Assembly (NCBI GenBank): GCA_035286365.1
Contig: DATHJZ010000169.1
Span: 1 to 6,525, forward strand
Direction of reading: 5' to 3'
DNA from: CADEED01 sp035286365
Lineage (GTDB): Bacteria > Pseudomonadota > Gammaproteobacteria > Steroidobacterales > Steroidobacteraceae
DNA: 6,525 bases
Positions within the stretch are counted from its first letter, which is position 1. Every line of letters begins with the position of its first letter. A program made the position numbers and the translations under genes. Below the pieces are notes generated by a model that saw only the letters and a list, made by a program, of their open reading frames with translations, was not told the origin of the DNA and searched no databases. Of this stretch, positions 1-6,457 are shown one piece after another.

Positions 1-981
1 CGTGACACCTGGCTCGCGCGCATCGGAGAAAACGGCAACATCGAATACCTGACTTCCGGCAAGCGATTCGGCAGCGACTTCGCCGTCGCGTCCAATGGTC
101 GCATGGCGCTGCTCGAGAGCGACGTCAGCACGCCTGCGGAAATTTTTGCCGTCGATGCGCGGCGCCAGCTGACGCATCACAACGCCTGGACCGAAGGCCG
201 CGCGCTCGGTGAAGTCCGTGACGTGTCGTTTGCGAGCGGTGACGCGGAGATTCATGGCTACGTCACACTGCCGGCCGGCTTCGATTCTGCGAAGCGCTAC
301 CCGTTGCTGGCGTACCTTCATGGCGGCCCCGTCTATCAGCACAGTCACGAGTTCGACATCGAGTCCCGGCTCTTTGCGGCGTCCGGTTACGCAGTGTTGT
401 CGATCAATCCGCGTGGATCATCGGGTCGCGGCTTCGATTTCTCCCGGGCCATCTATGCGGACTGGGGCAATCTCGACGTGCAGGACATCAGCGCCGGCAT
501 CTCGCATTCCATCGACGGTGGCATCGCAGACCCGGCGCGCATCGGCGTGTTCGGCTGGAGTTATGGCGGCATTCTTACCGATTACATGATCGCGAGCGAT
601 CCGCGAATCAAGGCGGCAGTCTCCGGCGCCGGCGTCGCGAATGTGCTCGCGACCTTCGGCGTGGACATGTATGTGCGTGAGTATCTGTTCGAGCTGGGTA
701 CGCCGTGGGAAAACTTCGACACCTGGCGAAAGCTCGCCTATCCGTTCCTGCACCCGGAACGCATCACCGCGCCGACGATGTTCCAGTGCGCGGGCGACGA
801 CGACAACGTGCCCTGCGTCGGCGCGCAGCAGATGTACCAGGCACTGAAGACACGCGGCGTGCCGACGCGGCTGATCGTCTATCCGGGACAAAATCACGGC
901 CTCGACGTGCCGAGCTACCTGGTGCACCGCATGCGCAGCGACATCGAGTGGTTCGACCGCTGGCTCAAGCGGGCTAACTAG
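1..981 (+). CDS. S9-family serine peptidase, C-terminal catalytic part (5' truncated by window)
   Basis: The reading frame is open from base 1, so the true start lies upstream; 326 codons are visible, ending in TAG. The first ~80 residues look like the end of the S9 beta-propeller, followed by an alpha/beta-hydrolase catalytic domain. Residues here are counted from base 1. The nucleophile elbow GWSYGG carries Ser187 (bases 559-561). The oxyanion segment YLHGGP is at about 105-110 and NPRGSSGRGFDF follows. The acid is Asp267 in GDDDNVP (by analogy with the Asp-Asp-Asn of DPP4) and the base is His299 in NHGLD, so the triad is complete. The family cleaves short peptides, often after proline or as dipeptidyl or acylaminoacyl peptidases; the exact specificity and location cannot be told without the N-terminus. 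It converges on the lipase-CHAT gene with only 5 nt between stop codons, so it is not in that operon. Family assignment is firm, subfamily is not. Confidence 0.93.
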   Translation, partial: RDTWLARIGENGNIEYLTSGKRFGSDFAVASNGRMALLESDVSTPAEIFAVDARRQLTHHNAWTEGRALGEVRDVSFASGDAEIHGYVTLPAGFDSAKRYPLLAYLHGGPVYQHSHEFDIESRLFAASGYAVLSINPRGSSGRGFDFSRAIYADWGNLDVQDISAGISHSIDGGIADPARIGVFGWSYGGILTDYMIASDPRIKAAVSGAGVANVLATFGVDMYVREYLFELGTPWENFDTWRKLAYPFLHPERITAPTMFQCAGDDDNVPCVGAQQMYQALKTRGVPTRLIVYPGQNHGLDVPSYLVHRMRSDIEWFDRWLKRAN

Positions 982-1003
982 ATTCGTCAGACCGTCTTGA
1001 GCC
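962..1003. other. Inverted repeat across the convergent gene ends
   Basis: GGCTCAAG at 962-969 and its exact complement CTTGAGCC at 996-1003 are separated by a 26-nt loop. The pair spans both stop codons (TAG 979-981 and, on the minus strand, TGA 989-987). Both arms are coding: they encode WLK near the end of the peptidase and RLKT near the end of the lipase-CHAT protein. A U-run is missing and the loop is large, so an intrinsic terminator is only a possibility. A chance match between two gene ends is equally plausible. Confidence 0.25.
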
Positions 1004-3950
1004 GGAACTCCGCGTCGCCGTAGTGGACGTAGTCCGCCCAGTCGGGCGAGCGGCGTGCATGGACCGCGCGGCGCGCTTTCACCAATGCCGCCCCGATGCT
1101 CGTACGCAGCAGCTGCGCGTAAAAGACTGACGCGAAGGCTTCGGCGGAGGCATCGTCCACCGCCCAATGCGTGCCGACATAGTGCGCGAGACCCGCACGC
1201 AGCAAGGTTTCGGCGAGGCTCAGGTTCTTGGCGATGCTCTGCGCGCGACCGGAACTCCCGGCTTTCCTGCCGCGCCGCAGGCGCGCGGACTCGCAGGCAT
1301 TGAAGACGACCAGCGGCGGCAGGCGCCGCAGCGCGGCCAGTGCGGTGCCGGTGAGCTCCCCATCGCTGAGCACCAGGCCGGATTCTCCCGGCCGCCGCGC
1401 GTCGAACCAGGCGTGACCGGCGTAGTGGATGACGTCGTGGCGTCCGGATTCGAACTCGGCCGTGACGCGCGCCAGCGTGGCCGCCGCGCCCGCCACTTCG
1501 GTCACGCGCACCGCGCGCGCACCGCCGAGAATTTTCGCGATCCGTTCGCGTTCGAGCTCCGCACCCGGCAGATCGCCGGTGGGATTCGCGATGACCAGCA
1601 CACCAAGCTCCTTCTGCGTGCGCCGCCCGGCATCGAAACGCGCGGGCACCAGGTCCGCCGTCGCGTAGCGCCGCGACAAGCCGCCGTCGAGCGCCGGAAA
1701 CCAGCCGCGCAGGTTGAGCGCCTCCCACGGGACGCGGCTGGCGGCGGCATCGTGCACCACCGACAAAGCCTGTCCGCGCGTCGCGAACAGGGCCTGCGCC
1801 AACGCGGGATGCAGCACCAGCGCACCCAACTTTCGGCCGAGCTCTTTGACCCGCGCCGCGTTGAGCGACTCGCTGGCGAACGCATCATCGAGCTTGTCGA
1901 GGGCGCTCACGGCGAAGTCCTGGCTCTGGGAGAAGATCGCGGCGGTGTTGCCGCCGGTGAGCAACGACGCGCGCCAGGTCTCGCGCGCGCCGCGGCGGGC
2001 CTCGGCCGCGACGATCAGATGCGCCGTGCCACGGACCCGGCGTGCGCGGGTTGGGGCCGTGGGCCGCGCGGCCTCGAGCGGCGCCAGTTTCAATACGCCC
2101 GCGGGTCGCGAGTTCGCGAAGTCGGCGAGCCGCGTATGCACGCGGCGCGCCTCGGCGCGATTCAGCACGTGCAGATCGACCCGCTTGAGCTTCGTGTTTC
2201 CGGCGGCGCGCGCACGCAGGAAGCCACGCACTTGCGCGGCGAAGGAATCCGCCGGATCGATGCCGGCGCGGGCGCCCCAGGCCACGGTCGCGAGCGAGCG
2301 GAACGGCGGCGCTTCCGCGAAGCGTGCCAGGTTTTCGGCGGCGAGTTCGATGACATCGAGTGCCAGGCGGTCGAATCGCCCGAGACCGACCAGTAGATAG
2401 GCCGTGCGCGCCGCGCTGGTGCGCCGCTGCAGGCTGCGCGGAATCGGCGTGATGCTGCCGGCCTCGCCGCTGACCACGCGATGCTGCATCCAGTCGCCGA
2501 TGACGCCGCCGAGACGTTTGTCCACGTCCGCGGCCGCACCGCCGGCGGCGACCCCGCGCAGCACCGCGACCGCCGTGGCCGCGGCGCGCGCCTTCGACAC
2601 GTCGCCGACGCAGACGCGAATCGCGAGCGACTGTGCGGCGACCGGCCGCTGCGGCCGGCGATGCGGACGCCCGCGCGGCGGTTCGTTGAGCGTGTCGAGA
2701 AACAAGCGACGCTGTTCCGGGGTCATGTGCGGCCAATCCACCTTGCCCTGGAATTGCCCGCGCAGTTCCGCGTCGCGCACCCGTGTCAGCGACCCGCGCC
2801 GCAGCGGTGGCGAGGCCGCGAAACGCTGGGTCGCGCCGGTCTTGAGCAGGTCGACGCAGCCCGCGATGACGCGATCCGACAGCGGCATGTCGCTGTGATC
2901 GCACTCGACATAGCTGTGACGCGCGCCGGCGAGACGCGCCAGTTCGATGGGCACCGTGCCGTCGCCCTGCAGGCTGTATTCATATTCGAAGTCGCCGTCG
3001 CGCACGGCCACTCCGGTGGCCGTGGTGCGATTGCACCCGACCACCATGCTGAAGCGCGTGTCCGCCGGTGCCATGCGCTGCGCGAGCCCGATGGCTTCAG
3101 CCAGCAATTTCGCGTCGGGGCCGGGACCTGCGGCCGGCCACGCGGCCTGGTCGAACAGATCGAAATCGCTGACCGCGTTCCCCGCCGGCAACATCTCGTG
3201 CAGGCCGGGAAAGCTCGAGAACACCTCGCGCGCCAGGAACTCCGCGTCGTGGCGCAGATCGAGCATCGCAACCTTGCGCACCACCGAATACGTGCCGCGC
3301 AGCGCCTGTACCGCGGCCAGCGAGCCCGCATTCGGCGTGCCGAGCATCACCAGCTGCGAGACCTGCGTGCCCGACTGGTGCGTCAACGCCGCGCGCGCCA
3401 CCAGGCCACCCATGCTGTGACCGATCAGTGCGACGTTTTCCTTGCCGTCGGCGGCGATGCGCCCGGCGAGTAGTTTGCCAAGCGTGGCGATGTCGCGGCG
3501 CCAGTCGTAGTCGAGCAGCACCGCGTCGAAGCCTGCCTTGCGCAGGCTCAGTGTGATCTTGAGATACGTGTAGTTCATCGCGCCGAGCGCGACGACGCGC
3601 GAGCCGTCCCCGAGTTTGAGTTCGGTGAGCCGGCCGAAGGCGATGTCGATCGGATCGAGCCACAGGATATCGTTGGGACGCTGGCCGCCGCGGATGAAAC
3701 CGAGCTGCGAGCCCATGATTCCGGGCAACACGTACACGCGCCGGCCGGGCGTGGCGCGTTTGCGCCGCGTCGTCGTGCGGGCGAGTTGCACCAGCTCCGC
3801 GTGCAGCTCGGCACCGAAGTAATCCAGCAGCCCTTCGTTGCGCGTCGGCGATGCGAGCAGGGAGATGAGCACCGCCTCATCGAGCGCCAGCCGGTCGTAG
3901 GGAGTGATGTGCTCCGCCGGCGTGCCGGTGTTGCCCGCTGCCTCGCTCAT
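987..3950 (-). CDS. Lipase (LCAT/PGAP1-like) - M17_N-like - CHAT protease fusion protein, 987 aa
   Basis: The start is ATG at 3950, overlapping the upstream hydrolase stop as ATGA, with GGAG at 3958-3961 seven nt upstream. The frame continues upstream to 4262 but only as a low-complexity shadow of the hydrolase gene. Domains seen: (a) residues ~70-370, lipase of the LCAT/PGAP1 type, with VLPGIMGSQL (74-83), DYDWRRD (147-153), GHSMGG (177-182, Ser179), GDGTVP (329-334, Asp330) and DHSD (351-354, His352), a full triad; (b) an Arg/Pro-rich linker at ~423-440; (c) residues ~442-545, resembling the N-terminal macro-like domain of M17 leucyl aminopeptidases (LDK-like VDKRLGG, then LLVGLG), with no M17 catalytic domain; (d) a second Arg-rich linker at ~629-641; (e) residues ~700-985, a CHAT caspase-fold domain with PWEAL (741-745), HYAGH (His846), FNACES (Cys886) and VDDASAEAF. 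No signal peptide or membrane segment is seen, so it is probably cytosolic. It likely hydrolyses a lipid or ester and a peptide bond; substrates are unknown. Domain calls (a) and (e) are strong, (c) is moderate. Confidence 0.92.
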   Translation of the reverse strand: MSEAAGNTGTPAEHITPYDRLALDEAVLISLLASPTRNEGLLDYFGAELHAELVQLARTTTRRKRATPGRRVYVLPGIMGSQLGFIRGGQRPNDILWLDPIDIAFGRLTELKLGDGSRVVALGAMNYTYLKITLSLRKAGFDAVLLDYDWRRDIATLGKLLAGRIAADGKENVALIGHSMGGLVARAALTHQSGTQVSQLVMLGTPNAGSLAAVQALRGTYSVVRKVAMLDLRHDAEFLAREVFSSFPGLHEMLPAGNAVSDFDLFDQAAWPAAGPGPDAKLLAEAIGLAQRMAPADTRFSMVVGCNRTTATGVAVRDGDFEYEYSLQGDGTVPIELARLAGARHSYVECDHSDMPLSDRVIAGCVDLLKTGATQRFAASPPLRRGSLTRVRDAELRGQFQGKVDWPHMTPEQRRLFLDTLNEPPRGRPHRRPQRPVAAQSLAIRVCVGDVSKARAAATAVAVLRGVAAGGAAADVDKRLGGVIGDWMQHRVVSGEAGSITPIPRSLQRRTSAARTAYLLVGLGRFDRLALDVIELAAENLARFAEAPPFRSLATVAWGARAGIDPADSFAAQVRGFLRARAAGNTKLKRVDLHVLNRAEARRVHTRLADFANSRPAGVLKLAPLEAARPTAPTRARRVRGTAHLIVAAEARRGARETWRASLLTGGNTAAIFSQSQDFAVSALDKLDDAFASESLNAARVKELGRKLGALVLHPALAQALFATRGQALSVVHDAAASRVPWEALNLRGWFPALDGGLSRRYATADLVPARFDAGRRTQKELGVLVIANPTGDLPGAELERERIAKILGGARAVRVTEVAGAAATLARVTAEFESGRHDVIHYAGHAWFDARRPGESGLVLSDGELTGTALAALRRLPPLVVFNACESARLRRGRKAGSSGRAQSIAKNLSLAETLLRAGLAHYVGTHWAVDDASAEAFASVFYAQLLRTSIGAALVKARRAVHARRSPDWADYVHYGDAEFRLKTV

Positions 3951-4822
3951 GCCGGCGCTCCGAGCTGCGCGTCTATCCAGTCGAAGACCTGCCGCCACAA
4001 CGTGTCGCGATGGCGCGCGGCAAAGAAGCCTTCGTGGCCAATGCGTTTGCCGCCGACGTCCGCGGGCGAGTACCAGCGCGACTCGCGCTGCGCGTTGGGG
4101 AAGAACTTGTTGATCTCGCCGACGGTACGACGCGTCGCGATGGGATCGTCGGTGAAGCCGACCGTGAGCAGCGGCGCGCGAATCTCGGCGAAGACGTTGT
4201 CCGACAGGTAGGTAGCAAGGTCCGGGCCGAAATGATCGGGCCGCAGGCACCAGCGGCGCCACTCTTCATATACGTGGCGCGGCAGGGGCAGGCCGGCCCA
4301 GCCGCCGCCGGTGGGAATGTAGCCTTTGATCGCGAGCATCAACGGGCCGTGCACCCGCCAGAACCACCAGGCGAGATACCTGAACGGCGCATGCTCCCAG
4401 GGCCAGTAGCCCACGGCCGTCGCGATCTGCACGTGCGCGCGGGCCAGCGAGTGATTCTTGAGCAGCCCGAGAAACTGACCGCCGACGCTGTGACCCAATG
4501 TCGCGAGCGGCGCATCCGGCACGCGTTGCGCCGCGGCGGCGAGCGCGGCGCGCATGTCATCGAGGCCCCAATCGCTCATGCGCGCGGCTTCGGTGGCGAG
4601 GTCCGGGGGAGCGGATTTGCCCATGCCACGGTAGTCGTACACCAGCGCGTCGTAGCCGCGTACGGCGGCGTAGTCGGCCAGCTTGAAATAGAACGTCTGC
4701 GGAAACCCGGTGCCGGCGTTGATGACGAGACCGCCGCGGCGAGCGGGCGCAACAAACCAGTGGGCCGCGAGTTCGCGCCCGTCGGCAGTGCGCAGGCGGA
4801 ACGGCTCGGGCGGTGAACTCAC
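3947..4822 (-). CDS. Alpha/beta hydrolase, COG4757-like, 291 aa
   Basis: The start chosen is GTG at 4822, which overlaps the oxyR stop as GTGA and has GAGG at 4833-4836 ten nt upstream. The open frame extends to 5113, but that part is an arginine-rich shadow of oxyR. The protein has an early glycine turn (NAGTGFPQ, 35-42), DYRGMGKS (63-70), the nucleophile elbow GHSVGG (110-115, Ser112, bases 4487-4489), a probable acid in FTDDPIA (Asp225 or Asp226) and His263 in IGHEGFF, so the catalytic triad appears complete. An aromatic-rich insert at 139-170 (YWPWE, WWFW) precedes GLPLPRHVYEEWRRW, which matches the pattern of the COG4757 predicted hydrolases as I recall it. The insert probably forms a hydrophobic lid, pointing to a lipid-like or hydrophobic ester substrate; this is inference. 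No signal peptide is seen. Its stop overlaps the lipase-CHAT start by 4 nt, so the two are probably made together. Confidence 0.9.
   Translation of the reverse strand: MSSPPEPFRLRTADGRELAAHWFVAPARRGGLVINAGTGFPQTFYFKLADYAAVRGYDALVYDYRGMGKSAPPDLATEAARMSDWGLDDMRAALAAAAQRVPDAPLATLGHSVGGQFLGLLKNHSLARAHVQIATAVGYWPWEHAPFRYLAWWFWRVHGPLMLAIKGYIPTGGGWAGLPLPRHVYEEWRRWCLRPDHFGPDLATYLSDNVFAEIRAPLLTVGFTDDPIATRRTVGEINKFFPNAQRESRWYSPADVGGKRIGHEGFFAARHRDTLWRQVFDWIDAQLGAPA
3958..3961 (-). promoter_or_regulatory. Shine-Dalgarno deciding the lipase-CHAT start
   Basis: GGAG on the minus strand lies 7 nt before the ATG at 3950. It sits inside the last codons of the hydrolase gene and, with the ATGA overlap, supports this start over the longer open frame reaching 4262. 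Confidence 0.65.
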
Positions 4823-5715
4823 AGCGCGTGCGCCTCGATCTGTTTCGCCAGCGCCATGATCACCGGACGGCGTGCAGTGGACTTGCGCCAGATGGCGCCG
4901 ATGGTGCGCGTCGGCACCGGCTTGGCGAAGCGCTTGATCACGACGCCGCGCGCGTTGCCGTAGGCGCCGCGGCCGGCGAGTTCCGGGAGCAGCGTGATGC
5001 CGACGCCGGAAGCAACCATCTGCCTGAGGGTTTCGAGGCTGGTGGCACGGAAATCCTGCTTTTCGTGCACATCGGTGCCCGAACAGATCTCGAGCGCCTG
5101 ATCGCGCAGGCAATGACCGTCTTCCAGCAGCAGCAGCGTCTCGTTGTGCAGATCATCCACCTTGATGCTTTTGCGGCGCTCGAGCCGATGGCCGCTCGGC
5201 ATCGCGAGCATGAAAGGCTCTTTGTACAGCTCGTAGGTATCCAGTCCATCCATCGGCACCGGAAGTGCCAGGATTCCGACATCGATTTCTCCTGAATGCA
5301 GCTTCTCGAGCATCACGTCCGTCTGATACTCGTACAACATGAGCTCGAGTCGCGGCAGCTGCTTGCGCAGCTTCGCGGCCACGTGCGGCAATAGATAGGG
5401 ACCGATGGTCGGCAGCAGCGCGAGCCTGATACGGCCGGCGAGCGGATCGCTGTGTCCCCTGGCGAGCTCGACGATCTCCTCGCTGGCTTCGACGATGCGG
5501 CGCGCGCGCTCGACTACTTCTTCGCCCGCGGCGGTCAACGACACGCGCTTCGGCGCGCGCTCGATCAGCTGGACGCCGAGATATTCCTCGAGCTTCTTGA
5601 GCTGGGCGGAGAGCGTGGGCTGGCTCACGAAGGTGCGCTCGGCCGCGCGGCCGAAGTGGCGCGTGTCGGCGACGGCCACCAGATAACGAAGGTCCTTGAG
5701 CTTGAGATCGGCCAC
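4819..5715 (-). CDS. oxyR: OxyR, LysR-family hydrogen peroxide-sensing transcriptional regulator, 298 aa
   Basis: This is the peroxide sensor and regulator OxyR. Its N-terminal winged helix-turn-helix (residues ~5-64) contains the LysR signature FGRAAERTFVSQPTLSAQLK. The regulatory domain (about 94-295) carries LLEDGHCLRDQALEIC with Cys202 and Cys211. Their 9-residue spacing and surrounding sequence match the redox pair Cys199/Cys208 of E. coli OxyR, which forms a disulfide on oxidation. Length fits the family (~300 aa). The start is GTG at 5715; it is the only start codon in this frame after the in-frame TAG at 5749-5751, with AAGGA (5727-5731) 11 nt upstream. It is divergent from ahpC and shares the operator at 5738-5774. 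Its stop overlaps the hydrolase start (GTGA). Neighbouring ahpC and ahpD are classical OxyR targets, which supports the name. Confidence 0.95.
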   Translation of the reverse strand: MADLKLKDLRYLVAVADTRHFGRAAERTFVSQPTLSAQLKKLEEYLGVQLIERAPKRVSLTAAGEEVVERARRIVEASEEIVELARGHSDPLAGRIRLALLPTIGPYLLPHVAAKLRKQLPRLELMLYEYQTDVMLEKLHSGEIDVGILALPVPMDGLDTYELYKEPFMLAMPSGHRLERRKSIKVDDLHNETLLLLEDGHCLRDQALEICSGTDVHEKQDFRATSLETLRQMVASGVGITLLPELAGRGAYGNARGVVIKRFAKPVPTRTIGAIWRKSTARRPVIMALAKQIEAHAL

Positions 5716-5737
5716 GGCTGCCCCATTCCTTGAGACG

Positions 5738-5774
5738 ATAGATGCGATCTATTGAGTTTATACAATCAATCGAT
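5738..5774. promoter_or_regulatory. Tandem OxyR operator
   Basis: Four half-sites have the exact OxyR spacing: ATAG (5738-5741), 7 nt, CTAT (5749-5752), 7 nt, ATAC (5760-5763), 7 nt, CGAT (5771-5774). The first pair matches the E. coli consensus perfectly, including the inner T and A (ATAG-NTNNNAN-CTAT). The third and fourth half-sites each have one mismatch. OxyR binds such a site as a tetramer, activating the gene downstream (ahpC) and, in E. coli, repressing its own gene. The site lies 22 nt upstream of the oxyR start and 113 nt upstream of ahpC. Confidence 0.88.
5757..5762 (-). promoter_or_regulatory. Probable oxyR -10 element
   Basis: TATAAA on the minus strand matches the sigma-70 -10 consensus at 5 of 6 positions and would give a leader of roughly 35 nt. 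The matching -35 (GTTTCA or GGTTTC near 5779-5785) is poor. The element lies inside the OxyR operator, which suits autoregulation. Confidence 0.4.
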
Positions 5775-5803
5775 TGGCTGAAACCGGGTTCGCCGTGGAA
5801 AAT
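5774..5803 (+). promoter_or_regulatory. Possible ahpC promoter
   Basis: TTGGCT (5774-5779, 3 of 6 to -35) and GAAAAT (5798-5803, 4 of 6 to -10) are 18 nt apart. The weak -35 abuts the downstream end of the OxyR operator, the usual geometry for promoters that need OxyR to recruit RNA polymerase. Predicted leader about 75-80 nt. The match itself is weak; position is the main support. Confidence 0.35.
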
Positions 5804-5873
5804 GCCCCCCCATCGCAGCCAGCCCACCGTCCCGGTCGGGCCAGCCAGATCCCCAAGATGAAGCCCGTAATTC

Positions 5874-5878
5874 AGGAG
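5874..5878 (+). promoter_or_regulatory. ahpC Shine-Dalgarno
   Basis: AGGAG lies 9 nt before the ATG at 5888. Tandem in-frame TAG codons at 5879-5884 sit between them, so the protein cannot begin farther upstream. Confidence 0.75.
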
Positions 5879-5887
5879 TAGTAGTCA

Positions 5888-6427
5888 ATGTTAGGTATCG
5901 GTCAGAAGTTTCCCCAGTATTCGCTCACCGGCGTCGTGTCGAACGACCAGGCGAAGGCGTTCCAGCCCTTCGATCAGGACACGAACAAGGGCAAGTGGCG
6001 CGTCGTCTTTTTCTGGCCGAAGGATTTCACCTTTGTGTGCCCAACCGAGATTGCCGCGTTCGGCAAGCTCGACAAGGAATTCAAGGCGCGTGACGCGCAG
6101 CTGCTCGGCGTTTCCACCGACAGCGAGTATGTGCACCACGCCTGGCGCAGCACCAAGGACGAGCTCAAGAACCTGCCGTTCCCGATGCTCTCGGACATCA
6201 AGCGCGAGTTGTCGACTGAACTCGGCATTCTCGACCAGGATGCGGGCGTCGCGCAGCGCGCGACTTACATCGTCGACCCGGAAGGTGTGATCCGCTTTGT
6301 CTATGTCACCGATCTGTCGGTCGGCCGCAGCCCGGATGAACTGCTGCGCGTGCTCGATGCAGTGCAGACGGACGAGCTGTGCCCGTGTAACTGGAAGCAG
6401 GGCGAAGAGACGTTGAGGGCCGCCTGA
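5888..6427 (+). CDS. ahpC: Alkyl hydroperoxide reductase AhpC, three-cysteine peroxiredoxin, 179 aa
   Basis: This peroxiredoxin reduces hydrogen peroxide, organic peroxides and probably peroxynitrite in the cytosol. The thioredoxin-fold core has the peroxidatic site DFTFVCPTE with Cys51. The C-terminus has ELCPCNW, with Cys165 and Cys167 in a C-x-C pair. That pair matches the mycobacterial AhpC type (Cys61, Cys174, Cys176 in M. tuberculosis), which is reduced by AhpD rather than by the flavoprotein AhpF. FFWPKDF and SVGRSPDE are also typical of the family. The start ATG is fixed by AGGAG at 5874-5878 and by in-frame stops just upstream. It is the first gene of an ahpC-ahpD unit, divergent from oxyR and downstream of the tandem OxyR site, so peroxide induction is expected. 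Confidence 0.96.
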   Translation: MLGIGQKFPQYSLTGVVSNDQAKAFQPFDQDTNKGKWRVVFFWPKDFTFVCPTEIAAFGKLDKEFKARDAQLLGVSTDSEYVHHAWRSTKDELKNLPFPMLSDIKRELSTELGILDQDAGVAQRATYIVDPEGVIRFVYVTDLSVGRSPDELLRVLDAVQTDELCPCNWKQGEETLRAA

Positions 6428-6445
6428 GCCCGCGTTGATCTTGCC

Positions 6446-6450
6446 AGGAG
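6446..6450 (+). promoter_or_regulatory. ahpD Shine-Dalgarno
   Basis: AGGAG lies 7 nt before the ATG at 6458, within the 30-nt gap after the ahpC stop, where no terminator hairpin is seen. The gene is thus probably co-transcribed with ahpC but translated from its own site. Confidence 0.75.
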
Positions 6451-6457
6451 TTAAGCG

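Larger units (their letters stand above)
5716..5887. promoter_or_regulatory. Divergent oxyR / ahpC control region
   Basis: These 172 nt hold the signals for both directions. The AT-rich part near 5738-5776 contains the OxyR operator and the likely oxyR -10 element. The GC-rich part toward ahpC (about 5804-5870) would be untranslated leader. A perfect 10-bp palindrome CAATCGATTG (5767-5776) overlaps the last OxyR half-site. No RNA gene, riboswitch or terminator was recognised here. Confidence 0.8.

Noticed and set aside
2316..2627. Active leucyl aminopeptidase
   Set aside because: Only the N-terminal-type domain is suggested; the metal-binding M17 catalytic domain and its NTDAEGR-type motif are absent.
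1167..3473. Long plus-strand open frames (409 and 330 codons) opposite the lipase-CHAT gene
   Set aside because: High GC content suppresses stop codons on the opposite strand. The translations are rich in Arg/Ala/Gly with no recognisable domain, while the minus-strand frame has conserved motifs from end to end.
987..3950. CRISPR type III-E (Csx29-like) association of the CHAT protein
   Set aside because: There is no repeat array, no cas gene and no TPR region in the protein; the CHAT domain alone is not evidence for CRISPR.
3951..4262. N-terminal extension of the lipase-CHAT reading frame
   Set aside because: It is antisense-free but lies wholly in another frame of the hydrolase gene, is Arg/Pro-rich without domain features, and the ATG at 3950 has a good Shine-Dalgarno and ATGA overlap.
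4823..5113. N-terminal extension of the hydrolase frame
   Set aside because: It overlaps oxyR in a different frame with arginine-rich, low-complexity composition. The GTG at 4822 aligns with the start of the hydrolase domain.
5831..5840. CCCG-GT-CGGG mini-hairpin in the ahpC leader
   Set aside because: The 4-bp stem with a 2-nt loop is too tight and short to form, and there is no U-run or alternative structure.
5858..5881. Seven-codon mini-ORF (MKPVIQE, then tandem TAG) just before ahpC, overlapping its Shine-Dalgarno
   Set aside because: It could act as a leader peptide, but it has no convincing ribosome site and no regulatory codon run, so it is probably chance.
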